NCBI GenBank assembly: GCA_031277685.1
Contig: JAITLV010000034.1
Location: forward strand, 1 to 56,100
Length of the DNA stretch: 56,100 bases
Source of the DNA: Sphingobacterium sp.
Lineage (GTDB): Bacteria > Bacteroidota > Bacteroidia > Sphingobacteriales > Sphingobacteriaceae
Direction: 5' to 3'
Both the position numbers and the translations under genes were made by a program. Shown piece after piece: positions 1 to 9,721 of the stretch; positions within the stretch are counted from its first letter, which is position 1; every line of letters starts with the position of its first letter. Below the pieces are notes generated by a model, which made no database searches, was not told the origin of the DNA, and saw nothing but the letters and a program-made list of their open reading frames with translations.

Positions 1-114
<114 letters not shown>

Positions 115-191
115 ACACCTATGAAAATATAAAGAGCGCTTGCTTGCATCAGGTAGCTGACTATGGCTATAGAGCAAAAAGATAACTGTTT

Positions 192-230
192 TGTAAAGTT
201 GGAAGAATTGTTCTGCCAACTTTACATTTT
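192..230 (+). terminator. Rho-independent terminator after the left SDR copy
   Basis: An 11-bp perfect stem (192-202 with 216-226) and 13-nt loop are followed by TTTT on the plus strand, 78 bases after the SDR stop codon. Confidence 0.65.
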
Positions 231-277
231 AAGACAGGGGATATCTATTATTTAAGTTGTTTCAATAGGGCGAAAAC

Positions 278-311
278 AAAAAAAGCTTGTTCATTTGAAC
301 AAGCTTTTTTT
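278..311. terminator. Bidirectional terminator between convergent units
   Basis: The stem AAAAAAGCTTGTTC pairs with GAACAAGCTTTTTT around a 4-base loop, giving T-runs on both strands. It lies between the plus-strand SDR and the end of the minus-strand operon at 383, so it can stop transcription from either side. Confidence 0.8.
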
Positions 312-382
312 GTATCCCCCTTACGGCTCGAAATCCTTATCGCCTCTTCAAAATGCCATTTTTTATCATCGTAAGCCGAACA

Positions 383-2482
383 TCACATCTTCTTGCCCTG
401 CACAAAATCTGCTCCATAGTGATCGAGTATCCGGTTGTATGCTTCGGCCGCAGCCCCATTACCCCAATCGTAAATGGTAAACTCCCCTATCCCCAACCCT
501 TTGGCATTTGTCTCTCCACCGTGGCCGTAGTTTTCCATCATAAAGCCATAGTCTTCCTTTCCAAAAAATGGCCATGCCTCTTCCCACTGCGCCCTGGTAT
601 CGGGATTCTCAGGGCAATACATCATGACAAAGGAAGCACGTAAGGCGGCTAGGCCCCGTTGCAGGTATTCTTTTTGTTTCAATGCGCTGCCATATCGAAT
701 AATCAACTCGGCAAATAAGCTTTGTCTGGCGTCGTTCCATTCACCATCCGCATTCATCACCCCAAATCCGCCCAATGCTTTTATTGGTATAAAATGCGGT
801 TGCCAGCTGGCCTGTGTCATCAACAGTTCGTCCAGCGTGCGTTGCCCCAGCTTGAGGTATTGCGTTGATTTTGTGACTTGATAACATTCCAATAGTGCCT
901 CCGCAGTCCAGAACATCGAAAAATTATTCTGCTTGTACATGTCGTTCCGTAACACCTTTTTCCCGACCCAATCTTCCGATCCAACACGTGAACAGGACCA
1001 ATAGGTTTCAAAATCTTCCCAACGCCCTTGCGGTATAATTTCCTGCATAATCGCCTGCATGGCTTTCAAAGCCGCAACCTTATACTCTTCCTTCTGCGTC
1101 ATGCGGTAGAGCGTCAATAAAAAGGTGACCGAGAGCGCACTCTCCGGCGAGTCGTTGAGATGTGCTAGGGGCTTTAATGTTTCTACATCGAGCCAGCCCG
1201 GAAAAAATCCATTTGCGGACTGCACTTCGAGCAGGGACTTCGCATAATCTTCGGCATAACACAACAAGCGGGGATCTCTTTCCAGTTCATCATACCAGTG
1301 CAGCATCAGCAATGCCGTCCAGCTCATATCCAGCAGATGAAAAGGTGATTTACGTGCGTCCCAGGTGTAGGGATTGCGGTTTGAATTGCCCCAATAATAA
1401 TCCTTCCAGCCTTTACTCAGCAGTTTCTTTTCACCATTGACAGTGATCTCCTCCATTTCCGCTCCAATTAAGCCATAGAAAAACCCCTTCTTCCTGGGAT
1501 AAGATAAGGCCAGTTCCTTGGTCAAATTGGCTTTCTCGAGTAAACCTTGATCGCCCTTCCTTTTTGCAAAACGGTAGAGGCCACTGGCTGACCGTAATGA
1601 ACTGAACCAGGCCTGATTCCATATGGAACGGAATTCCCGTTCATTTGGTTTTCCAGGATAGTTGGGACTCTGTGTGGTATTAACAATAAACGTCGGTGCG
1701 CCTACTTTTTTTCCATCAATTTCAAACGATTGCCATACTTGCCTGACCCAAGATTGAAACGCCCATTGATAGCTATGCTGCACATATGTCTCCAGATTTC
1801 CGGAGATCGGTTCGCCCTGATCAAATAGCTGTGCCCCCCAATTTTTCCAATAGAAAGCCAGCGGTCTACGAAAGGGATTATTGCCCACTTCCTTATCCTC
1901 GAAGGCGAGAACATAAAAGCCAAATTCAAATTTACCGGCTGTGTATGTATTGCCAGGTTTCCGTTTGAATAAAACATGCTCAGCTACTTCTGCCAGCGAA
2001 CGGCCCAATGTTAACTGGTTTTTCTCAGCATTCATATCCATATACCAGTCCCTCGCCAAGGTGCTATTCAATAGGTCCACATCGGGTATGATAACAAGCT
2101 GCTTCCGCTGATCTGACATCATCATCATCGGTGCCCGAAAGACATGCTGGGCAATAATATGATTGTCAGATGGTGTCAAATGTGGTGCCCAATGGAAAGT
2201 CGGCTGAAATGCCGGCACAATAGTGATCCGCCAGTCATCGCAGTTTAACTTTTCGGGTAGGATTAATGTAACCTTTACCTTAACTACCTGATTCGAAAGC
2301 TGCTGGCAACTCAGATTAGGTAGCTGTCCACCAATACTATCCATCTTGATCGCCTTAATCAATGAATTTATTTTTCCCGGATCTATATTCGCCCGACAGG
2401 TAGAATAGGCACAACATACAATCAGCGAGATCCACAGACAGCAAAGGCAAACGTTGTACTTGATTAACATCTTTATCATCAT
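383..2482 (-). CDS. Secreted alpha/alpha-barrel protein, putative glycosidase of unknown family
   Basis: The 699-residue protein has a hydrophobic N-terminal export signal (about residues 5-31). A beta-rich N-terminal part is followed from about residue 230 by a long alpha-helical region rich in W, Y and paired acidic residues, with repeated helix-turn patterns such as S-W-T-A-L-L-M-L-H-W. This resembles the (alpha/alpha)6 toroids of glycoside hydrolases and polysaccharide lyases, but I cannot place it in a named family. It is the last gene of the susC-susD unit, 25 bases after susD, so it most likely acts on the glycan that this transporter imports. Start ATG 2482; an ATG follows directly and another lies four codons in. 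Export and context are seen; a glycosidase role is inferred. Confidence 0.65.
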   Translation of the reverse strand: MMIKMLIKYNVCLCCLWISLIVCCAYSTCRANIDPGKINSLIKAIKMDSIGGQLPNLSCQQLSNQVVKVKVTLILPEKLNCDDWRITIVPAFQPTFHWAPHLTPSDNHIIAQHVFRAPMMMMSDQRKQLVIIPDVDLLNSTLARDWYMDMNAEKNQLTLGRSLAEVAEHVLFKRKPGNTYTAGKFEFGFYVLAFEDKEVGNNPFRRPLAFYWKNWGAQLFDQGEPISGNLETYVQHSYQWAFQSWVRQVWQSFEIDGKKVGAPTFIVNTTQSPNYPGKPNEREFRSIWNQAWFSSLRSASGLYRFAKRKGDQGLLEKANLTKELALSYPRKKGFFYGLIGAEMEEITVNGEKKLLSKGWKDYYWGNSNRNPYTWDARKSPFHLLDMSWTALLMLHWYDELERDPRLLCYAEDYAKSLLEVQSANGFFPGWLDVETLKPLAHLNDSPESALSVTFLLTLYRMTQKEEYKVAALKAMQAIMQEIIPQGRWEDFETYWSCSRVGSEDWVGKKVLRNDMYKQNNFSMFWTAEALLECYQVTKSTQYLKLGQRTLDELLMTQASWQPHFIPIKALGGFGVMNADGEWNDARQSLFAELIIRYGSALKQKEYLQRGLAALRASFVMMYCPENPDTRAQWEEAWPFFGKEDYGFMMENYGHGGETNAKGLGIGEFTIYDWGNGAAAEAYNRILDHYGADFVQGKKM

Positions 2483-2507
2483 AAGTTATGGTCATTATGC
2501 TAATTTA

Positions 2508-4265
2508 CTAATATCCTGGATTTTGGGTATAATTTCCTTTGGCCCAGTTAATCTGAGGCTGGGGGATCGGAAAATACTCATCACGACCAGCCGTAAAACG
2601 TGCCGCTCCCATCCATTTAAACCTATTTTTTTCGACCGAAAAGTATGCATTCATCGTTTTATCCAATATTCCCCAGCGTTGTAAATCAAAAAAACGACGC
2701 CCCTCACCTGCCATCTCAAGACGGTTTTCCCATTCCAATGCTTTCCAGGCGAAGGCCTTATCCCAGGTACAATTGACGCCGGGTTGATAAGTGGCAATTT
2801 TGTAGTTAAGCACTGGAGAGCCATCTTTTTTCACTAATCTCGCTGTACTTTTCGCCGCCCGCTCACGAATTTTATTAATTAAAGCCAAGGATTCATTCCA
2901 ACGGTCCAGCTGAATCAGCACTTCAGCCTTCCAGAGCAAGACTTCATCATAACGGATCATTTTCTTGTTCATCGAATTGAACTGCCAGCCGTCGTATAGC
3001 AAACATTTACAGTCTGGTTGTGGCAGCTCTTTGATTGATTTCAGGTAGCCATATTCGGCACCATTCCGGATCCCCTTTGTTTCAAAGAGAAGATTAGGAT
3101 TGTATTTCCAGGGTTGCCCCGGTGCCGCAATTGTATGACTAAATCTGGGGTCAAAGCTATTCCCTCCAAAAAATACCGCATCGCCGTCAGCATAACTTCC
3201 GTTATTGTATGTATCGAATAATGGCAGACCATTCGCTCCGGTTTTAAATGCATTCGCCATGCTGTAGCTGATCTGGTGAAATCCGCAGCATTGAAAACCA
3301 CCCCATTGAAACGGATGGTTTAATCCCTCACTCCGGTTGATCTTACCGCCGGTGGAACTCCCATCGTCAATGGAATATTGGATCTCCCAAATGGATTCTT
3401 TTGTTTTATTATCAAAATTTATATCAAAATTTTCTGCGAAATCTGTTTGTAAACCAACTTTCGCACCTTCCTGATCCGTCAATTTATTCAGATAAGTCAA
3501 TGCTTCACTCAATCTTTCCTTATTGACATTGACGACAGCATGTTTATCATTCTGTTCATAAGCCATAAACAATAGCGTCCGGGCTACCATAGCAGTTGCC
3601 GCATTTTTATCAACCCGGCCTTTTTCTGGCTGAGTGGCCGGCAATAACTGCTCAGCTTCTTTAAAATCAGCCAGTATTCTTCCCCACAGATATTGATCAT
3701 TGGGCTGCTCTTTCTCCCGGTTTGGCACCGCTTCAAAGTCGGCACTGGTACCGACTACCTTTTCATCAATATAGGGTATATATTTCCAGAATTGTTTTAG
3801 TCTGAACAAGGTAAATGTCCTTATAAATTTTACTTCACCAAGACGGGCATTCTTTTGCGGAAAATCTGCATCCTTGATCTGCTGCAACTTTTGTATAGCG
3901 GTATTACATCGTTGGATAATCTGATAGGAGACGTACCATGGATAGTCTAGCGGCCAGCCATTGGGGTTGACACCAACAAAAATCTCCATATTATGCCAAC
4001 CATCACCATCCCAGGTTCCGCCTCCCCCTTTATAGGAATCATCCGACCGCATCGAGCCTGACCACCAGGGTGCAAAAGGGGAATCAAATGATGGAATATC
4101 AGTCATTCGCGCGTAAGCCGCCGTAACAAAGCCGTCCATATCTTCCGGTTTTACCAGAAAAGATTCATCCAGGACTTGTTTGGGCGCAATATCAAGTGAA
4201 TCAGAGCAGCTTACTGCAGCCAGCAGAAAAAGTGCAAGAAATAACGTTATTTTATAGGTTTTCAT
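2508..4265 (-). CDS. SusD/RagB-family outer-membrane glycan-binding lipoprotein
   Basis: The 585-residue protein starts with a lipoprotein signal; lipobox L-A-A-V-S-C puts the acylated Cys at residue 20. Typical SusD features are an S-x-D-x-x-P start to the mature chain, TPR-like helices with a R-x-x-R-x-x-x-L-F motif near residues 145-155, and a C-terminal W-E-N-R-L-E-M-A-G-E-G-R-R-F-F-D-L-x-R-W block followed by a P-I-P-Q motif. SusD proteins sit on the cell surface as a lid over their SusC partner and capture oligosaccharides. The gene starts 10 bases after susC ends. Length is normal for the family. Confidence 0.97.
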   Translation of the reverse strand: MKTYKITLFLALFLLAAVSCSDSLDIAPKQVLDESFLVKPEDMDGFVTAAYARMTDIPSFDSPFAPWWSGSMRSDDSYKGGGGTWDGDGWHNMEIFVGVNPNGWPLDYPWYVSYQIIQRCNTAIQKLQQIKDADFPQKNARLGEVKFIRTFTLFRLKQFWKYIPYIDEKVVGTSADFEAVPNREKEQPNDQYLWGRILADFKEAEQLLPATQPEKGRVDKNAATAMVARTLLFMAYEQNDKHAVVNVNKERLSEALTYLNKLTDQEGAKVGLQTDFAENFDINFDNKTKESIWEIQYSIDDGSSTGGKINRSEGLNHPFQWGGFQCCGFHQISYSMANAFKTGANGLPLFDTYNNGSYADGDAVFFGGNSFDPRFSHTIAAPGQPWKYNPNLLFETKGIRNGAEYGYLKSIKELPQPDCKCLLYDGWQFNSMNKKMIRYDEVLLWKAEVLIQLDRWNESLALINKIRERAAKSTARLVKKDGSPVLNYKIATYQPGVNCTWDKAFAWKALEWENRLEMAGEGRRFFDLQRWGILDKTMNAYFSVEKNRFKWMGAARFTAGRDEYFPIPQPQINWAKGNYTQNPGY

Positions 4266-4275
4266 AATAGGAAGT

Positions 4276-7200
4276 TTAAAAGGTTACATTGATACCAAAG
4301 GTTAAAATGGTCGGGGTCAGATAGCCATAATCAGGCATCTCCGGATCGAAACTGGTGTACCGGTCTTTCCCCCAACTTTTCTTGAATGTCAACAGATTAC
4401 GTCCGGAAACATAGAACCTTAAATTATTCATCGCAGCTTTCCTTGAAATTGCCTGTGGAAGTGTATACCCGAGTTCTATATTTCGTAATTTCAAATAAGA
4501 GCCATCTTCCACGGTATAACTGGAAGGACGTTGTTCTGCATTGAGTGTAGAGTTGGAGATGGCCGGAATATCAGCGTCCGTGTGATCAAAATACCAGCCG
4601 TCTAAAATTCGTGTGGGGTGATTTTTATGTGCCGGGACATTGATATTCCACAGATCAGACTCCAGTTTCCATAGGTTATTTACTTTATTTCCAAATACCC
4701 CCTGGAAGAAAATATTCAGGTCAAAATTACGATAGCTAAAATCGAAGGTTACACCACCGAAAAACTTAGGGTCTTTGACACCAATATAGGCACGGTCGTA
4801 AAATTCTTCAATTTTCCCATTGCCGTCGATGTCTTTGTAGCGTATCCGTCCCACTGCTTTGCCCGGTTGATCCGCATGCTGATCTACTTCTGCCTGTGTT
4901 TTAAAGATTCCATCGGCCACCATTCCGTACAAGATATTTGGTGTTCTTCCCAACACAAGATCGTTGACCCCATTCCCTGGATATTTATTGATCACATCTT
5001 CGGGGAGACTAACGATTTTGGTCTTATAGGTTCCAACATTTGCCGAGATGGTATAGCGAAATGCATTTTGCGGATTGTTGTGGTAGCTAATATCGAGCTC
5101 TATTCCGCGGTTATTCATACTCGCACCGTTGATCCAGGGTTCTCCCCCTTCTCCCATCGCAGCGATGTATGGCGTCTGCACCAAGATATCCTTTGTTTTC
5201 TTAAAATAGTAGCCAAAGGATCCGCTCAGCCTACTATTAAATAAGCTGAAATCTAAGGCCACGTCAGTTTGTGTTGTTGTTTCCCATTTGAGATTTGGAT
5301 TACCCAACCAGGTTCTTCTATACCCTGAATATAGTGGTCCGGTCTCATTCCCTTCGATCGGATAAGATGTCCCAAAATAATCTGTTGTAAAGGGTGTAGA
5401 GGTATACCCTCTTGGTAGCCCCTGTACACTTCCATTGGCTCCCCACCCGGCCCGCAGTTTCAAATCAGATATAAATTCGTAGTTTTTTATAAATGATTCA
5501 TTACTGATCCGCCAGCCGGCAGAAAATGCCGGAAACATGGCAAATTTATTGTTCGCTCCAAAAAGTGAGGATCCATCGCGCCGCAAAGTCGCAGAAAGCA
5601 GGTATTTTTGGTTGTATACATAATTGGCCTTTGCGAAATACGATAGATATACATATTCATCGGCCGTACTTCCGAGTGAATATTTCGTTCCGTTGGTAAC
5701 ACCGATATGTGCAAAGTCGCGATCCTCCAGGTATATCCCTTCCCGCCGTGCGGAAAAACCTTCTTCAACAAATCGGGTATACTCTGTGCCCAATACCGCA
5801 TCCAAACTATGTTTATCCTGCTGTAAGTTGTACGAAATTGTATTTGTCCACACATAACTGAGTGGATGGGACTGTGTATTCCCCACATAATTTTCATCAT
5901 CACTGTTGCGCCCTCCGGTCTCTGACCATTTCTTCTCCACTGTCCTGCGATAGGCATTTCCATAATCAATACCAAATTGTGACCGTGCGGAAATTCCCTT
6001 CCAAATGTTTAGGTCGACAAAGACATTTCCGATCATCTTGACATAGTTATTTACATTGTCTTTATTATCGGTCAATACACGTACAGGGTTGGTGAAATCA
6101 TCAAAACCTGCAGCGCCAGCCCAGCCACCATAAATATCGTATACAGGAACTGCCGGCGGATTGATCAATGCCCAGCGCATTTCGTTTGCGTCCCGGTATC
6201 TTAAATAAGAAACGGCAAAGTTTTCCCCTACTTTTAAGCGGTTATTAATCAGGTTAACCTCATTGTTGGCACGCAGTGAAAACTGCCTGAAGAAGGTATG
6301 TATCTGTGTACCCTGATTGTCAAAATACCCCAATGAAAACATGCTTTTTGACTTTTCGGTTCCGCTGGATACGGCAACCTGGTGGTTTGTCATTAGCGCT
6401 GGCCGGAGAATCTCATCGAGCCAGTCGGTGTCGGCACTTTTCACCGTTTTCTCCGCATTCAGATATTCAGCAGGCTTGACGGCATCGAGCACGGCACGGC
6501 CTTCGGCATCTTTATGCCAGGTAAAATCATAGGTTGTGGGCAATGTCATGGGGATCCCGTAGACCGCTTCATCGTAAGCATAAGCCCTGAATGTTGCCCG
6601 GCCATATTGTTCCGCATTCATCAATGTAGGTTTGCGTACAATATTACTTACCCCGACACTCCCGTTGTAATCGACTTTTGTCTGTCCGGTTTTACCTTTT
6701 TTTGTCTGAACCAGAATAACCCCACCAGAAGCCCTTGCGCCATAGATACTTGCGGAAGCGGCATCCTTTAGTACCTGAATAGACTCAATATCCGCAGCAT
6801 TGATATCACGTAGATTGAGGTTCTCGGTAGGCATACCATCCAAAACAATCAGTGGTTTGACTCCACCGGAAAGAGAGGACAAACCCCTGATCTGTACGTT
6901 TACGCCCTCTGCGGGATTTCCTCCATTAGTCGTGATGTGTACACCGGACAATTTCCCCTGTAGTGATTTCATGGCATTTGCCGACGGGTTTTTGGCAATG
7001 TCACTCGCATTTGCAATCGCAACAGAACCTGTCAGATCGGCCTTGCGCTGTGTCATATAACCAACATATACTTCTTCAATCATATTGGTCTCATCCACAA
7101 GATTGACATCAATCCGATCATTTTCTCCCACGACACGTTCTTCTGCTTTCTTTCCGGTGTAGGAGAAAACAAGGACATTTTCTTTGGCATCAATTCGGAT

Positions 7201-7428
7201 TTCGTATAACCCACTTGCGTTGGTAACAGTCCCCCCCGTTTTTCCTTTAACCCTCACATTGACACCTGCCAGTGCCTTATTCGTACCACTTTCCCGCACC
7301 TCTCCCCGAATGATTCTTTGCTGTAATGTTGTCGGAGATTGTATAGCTTTTGCCTGCAAAAAAAGGGCACAAAATAGAAAGGCTATGCAGAGCCTGTGTG
7401 CTAAATTTAGGTAGCATTTCATAATCAT
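4276..7428 (-). CDS. SusC/RagA-family TonB-dependent outer-membrane transporter
   Basis: The 1050-residue protein has a signal peptide (about 1-28), a carboxypeptidase-regulatory-like domain (about 38-115, I-R-G-E-V start), a TonB plug with the SusC hallmarks L-Q-G-K-L-S-G-V and P-L-I-V-L-D-G-M-P, and a beta-barrel ending in an aromatic residue (N-V-T-F). It imports oligosaccharides together with the SusD protein encoded 10 bases downstream. There is no N-terminal STN signalling domain, so it is not an obvious partner for the ECF sigma factor encoded upstream. A predicted LacI-type operator lies 45-56 bases before the start codon. Start ATG 7428; an ATG two codons in is equally possible. Confidence 0.97.
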   Translation of the reverse strand: MIMKCYLNLAHRLCIAFLFCALFLQAKAIQSPTTLQQRIIRGEVRESGTNKALAGVNVRVKGKTGGTVTNASGLYEIRIDAKENVLVFSYTGKKAEERVVGENDRIDVNLVDETNMIEEVYVGYMTQRKADLTGSVAIANASDIAKNPSANAMKSLQGKLSGVHITTNGGNPAEGVNVQIRGLSSLSGGVKPLIVLDGMPTENLNLRDINAADIESIQVLKDAASASIYGARASGGVILVQTKKGKTGQTKVDYNGSVGVSNIVRKPTLMNAEQYGRATFRAYAYDEAVYGIPMTLPTTYDFTWHKDAEGRAVLDAVKPAEYLNAEKTVKSADTDWLDEILRPALMTNHQVAVSSGTEKSKSMFSLGYFDNQGTQIHTFFRQFSLRANNEVNLINNRLKVGENFAVSYLRYRDANEMRWALINPPAVPVYDIYGGWAGAAGFDDFTNPVRVLTDNKDNVNNYVKMIGNVFVDLNIWKGISARSQFGIDYGNAYRRTVEKKWSETGGRNSDDENYVGNTQSHPLSYVWTNTISYNLQQDKHSLDAVLGTEYTRFVEEGFSARREGIYLEDRDFAHIGVTNGTKYSLGSTADEYVYLSYFAKANYVYNQKYLLSATLRRDGSSLFGANNKFAMFPAFSAGWRISNESFIKNYEFISDLKLRAGWGANGSVQGLPRGYTSTPFTTDYFGTSYPIEGNETGPLYSGYRRTWLGNPNLKWETTTQTDVALDFSLFNSRLSGSFGYYFKKTKDILVQTPYIAAMGEGGEPWINGASMNNRGIELDISYHNNPQNAFRYTISANVGTYKTKIVSLPEDVINKYPGNGVNDLVLGRTPNILYGMVADGIFKTQAEVDQHADQPGKAVGRIRYKDIDGNGKIEEFYDRAYIGVKDPKFFGGVTFDFSYRNFDLNIFFQGVFGNKVNNLWKLESDLWNINVPAHKNHPTRILDGWYFDHTDADIPAISNSTLNAEQRPSSYTVEDGSYLKLRNIELGYTLPQAISRKAAMNNLRFYVSGRNLLTFKKSWGKDRYTSFDPEMPDYGYLTPTILTFGINVTF

Positions 7429-7472
7429 TAATATTAGGTGTTATTAATTAGTTTATACTACGGAACAAAAAT

Positions 7473-7484
7473 TTAATCGTTTAA
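7473..7484. promoter_or_regulatory. Predicted LacI-type operator upstream of susC
   Basis: TTAATCGTTTAA is a near-palindrome with the central CG typical of LacI-family sites. On the minus strand the wider site reads AGCTTAAACGATTAAA and matches the copies at 17736 and 17825 (consensus AGCTTAAWCGWTTAAA). A weak Bacteroidota -7-like box (AATTTTTG) follows directly on the minus strand, which would place a bound repressor over the promoter. Confidence 0.6.
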
Positions 7485-7610
7485 GCTAAATATTGGTAAT
7501 GCTATAGCAACTATAATCTAAATACGTTCGACCGCACTAAATCCTCTGTTCGGAAATCATTTTTTCTGGATCCAATCTGCTTTTCAAGAACGATCGGTTC
7601 TCCTATTTGG

Positions 7611-8663
7611 TTATTGTTTAATCTGTCGGATCAATGCTTCTGGTGAAAGCGGTGTGATCCCAAAAACATAGGTTTCGCCACTCGTAAATGGCTCTTTCAT
7701 TTCGAAATTTTCAATGGAAACGCCACCGGGTATTGGCTCCCTGCTCGCCCAATAGGTAAATCTTCCTGTGACCAATCCCTTTAATTGCTCACTAGGGGTA
7801 TTTTTGATCCAATATTGGGTTGCCCGCTTACCTCGATATTTCCAATGGGAATGCGTTGCAGCGCTGTAAACAGTATTGCGATAATCGGTTTCATCGGGGG
7901 CAGCGATAAAATATGCTCGGCCCTTCTTATCTCGCAACATACGCTGCTGCGAAAAATAAGCATGGGGTGTAAAATGGATGTCCTTGTAGTCGGGCCATAA
8001 GGCAAGTGAAGATTGCTGTCCATCTTCAAGGAAAAGTGTCCGTAGCCGGGCTTTATTGCCCATTGTTGCCGTTGCTATGAAATAATCCAGTGCCTGAGCC
8101 CCTTCATACGTATAAGTTGCTAATTCAAATTCATAGGGCCTGGACGCAAAAAAACGGATACGGGTGTATACTTTGGCTCCATTGTCAAAGGGTTCCGAAA
8201 AAATATATACGGTTAACGTCTGCTCACCATTGATTTCTTCAACAATCCCCCGAGCGGGATTTAATCCATCCAATGGTAATGAATCAGTCGCACTATTCGC
8301 ACTCCAAAAGTGCTTTCCGCGTTTACCCGGGTGAATATTGCTCATTTCCAGTTCTGAGAATCCACGTTGTTCCTGCCCCTTAGGAATAGGTTCAAAGGCA
8401 ATAAAATTCATCACCTCTGGAAAAGGATAATCCAAATAAGGGGTATAAATCCGGATCAACCCTCTTGGCCCGGGTAGCGGATCCAGTCCAATCCGAATAC
8501 CATTTACATGTCCCCAAACTGGCATTGCTGGTTTTCCCTGCCCGGGTTGTACCCATGTGGCCATTGTATCCGGTGGCAATAACTGCTGCCAGGGGATCGT
8601 GCTTCCCTGGCCATATAGAAGACCTGAGAGCATCAATAGCAAAGGGAATAGTAGCCGTTTCAT
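7611..8663 (-). CDS. Secreted protein of unknown function in the sugar operon
   Basis: About 350 residues with a clear signal peptide (M-K-R-L-L-F-P, hydrophobic, cleaved near residue 19). I chose ATG 8663 because its ATG overlaps the TGA of lacI as ATGA, which suggests coupled translation; the longer frame from 8678 would need a TTG start and adds five residues before the signal peptide. The mature chain is beta-rich, with many P, G and aromatic residues and few charged helices. I do not recognise a family. As the last gene of the isomerase-kinase-sigma-lacI operon and the only other secreted product besides GH172 and the lipoprotein, it may bind or process the same glycan. Confidence 0.75.
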   Translation of the reverse strand: MKRLLFPLLLMLSGLLYGQGSTIPWQQLLPPDTMATWVQPGQGKPAMPVWGHVNGIRIGLDPLPGPRGLIRIYTPYLDYPFPEVMNFIAFEPIPKGQEQRGFSELEMSNIHPGKRGKHFWSANSATDSLPLDGLNPARGIVEEINGEQTLTVYIFSEPFDNGAKVYTRIRFFASRPYEFELATYTYEGAQALDYFIATATMGNKARLRTLFLEDGQQSSLALWPDYKDIHFTPHAYFSQQRMLRDKKGRAYFIAAPDETDYRNTVYSAATHSHWKYRGKRATQYWIKNTPSEQLKGLVTGRFTYWASREPIPGGVSIENFEMKEPFTSGETYVFGITPLSPEALIRQIKQ

Positions 8664-9721
8664 TTTTGTTTCTGACAAGATTTCCGTGCAACAATTTCGA
8701 CCTCCAGCATCACCTTCTGTTCGCTGGACGGTTTTCCCTGTAATTGTTCAAGCAATACTCTTACCGCTTCTTTTCCGATCATGGACAAGGGCTGCTTGAC
8801 ATAGCTTATTGGACAATAAAACAGATCATAGGATTCACTCTCATCAAAACAAAATACCGCCAGATCATCAGGAATGGTAATATTCAGTTCGTTGATAATC
8901 TTCAGGCCCATAATAGAAAGGGTGTTGGTGGAGAAGAGAATGGCATCTACTTTCCGCTCTGGCGCTAACAGCGCTACAAATTTTTCTCTAAAGTAAGCCG
9001 AGTTATTAAATTCCATCTCACACACCAGACTGCTGTCCTCCGATGTCCCCTGATCTAATAAGGCTTGTAGGTAACCGTTATAACGATCTTCTGTGTGCTG
9101 CAGCTGATTTTTGTAACATACATAGGCAATGTTGGTATAGCCTTGTTTGAGCAACACCTGGGTTGCCTGATAGGTCGCATTAAAATTGTCCACAACCACA
9201 TAGCTTGTGTCCACATCCTTAAAATAACGGTCAATGAGTACAAAAGGGATATTGGCCGTTTTCAGGTATTCCAATTGCGAAGCTGTACCCTCAGCTGGCG
9301 CAATGATAAAACCGTCAATCTGGCGGTTAATAAAGGTATCGATCAAGCGTTGCGAGTTTTCTAAATTCTCATCGGAACTTCCAAAAAGCACACTATAGCC
9401 ATGTTTTTTAGCTTCATCTTCAATCGCTCGAGCCAGATTGCCGAAAAAAGGATTGGAAATATCAGCGACCAATAATCCAATAGCCTGTGATTTGCCACTT
9501 TTTAAGCTTTTCGCAATTTGATTGGGCTGATAGTTCATTTCTTTTGCCATCTCCCGTATACGCTTTGCCGTGTCTTTATTTACCCTTGTCTGTTCGTCTT
9601 TATCATTCAATACATACGACACCAATGCTGTAGAAACACCTACAGCCTCTGCTATATCCTTTAGTGAGATCTTCTTGCTCATATTATTTTTTGACTTAAT
9701 AGTGTGATTGCCATTTGGCAT
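8660..9721 (-). CDS. LacI-family transcriptional regulator
   Basis: An N-terminal helix-turn-helix (I-S-L-K-D-I-A-E-A-V-G-V-S) and a hinge (Q-I-A-K-S-L-K-S-G-K-S) are followed by a periplasmic-binding-protein-like effector domain (I-G-L-L-V-A-D-I-S-N-P-F-F). LacI proteins release their operator when they bind a sugar, or bind it with a co-repressor. Start ATG 9721 overlaps the stop of the sigma-factor gene as TGATG; the start M-S-K-K at 9682 gives the usual family N-terminus (340 residues), so either could be real. The likely targets are the CG-centred palindromes at 7473, 17736, 17825 and 17882, which precede the two transcription units around this gene. The inducer is probably the sugar or ketose of this pathway. 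Confidence 0.95.
   Translation of the reverse strand: MPNGNHTIKSKNNMSKKISLKDIAEAVGVSTALVSYVLNDKDEQTRVNKDTAKRIREMAKEMNYQPNQIAKSLKSGKSQAIGLLVADISNPFFGNLARAIEDEAKKHGYSVLFGSSDENLENSQRLIDTFINRQIDGFIIAPAEGTASQLEYLKTANIPFVLIDRYFKDVDTSYVVVDNFNATYQATQVLLKQGYTNIAYVCYKNQLQHTEDRYNGYLQALLDQGTSEDSSLVCEMEFNNSAYFREKFVALLAPERKVDAILFSTNTLSIMGLKIINELNITIPDDLAVFCFDESESYDLFYCPISYVKQPLSMIGKEAVRVLLEQLQGKPSSEQKVMLEVEIVARKSCQKQK

Noticed and set aside
4867..5244. 125-codon plus-strand frame inside susC
   Set aside because: It is fully antisense to a strongly supported gene and has no start-site or family support.
7539..7610. Short hairpin (AGAAC with GTTCT) between the two sugar-locus units
   Set aside because: The stem is only 5 bp and no T-run follows, so I do not call a terminator.
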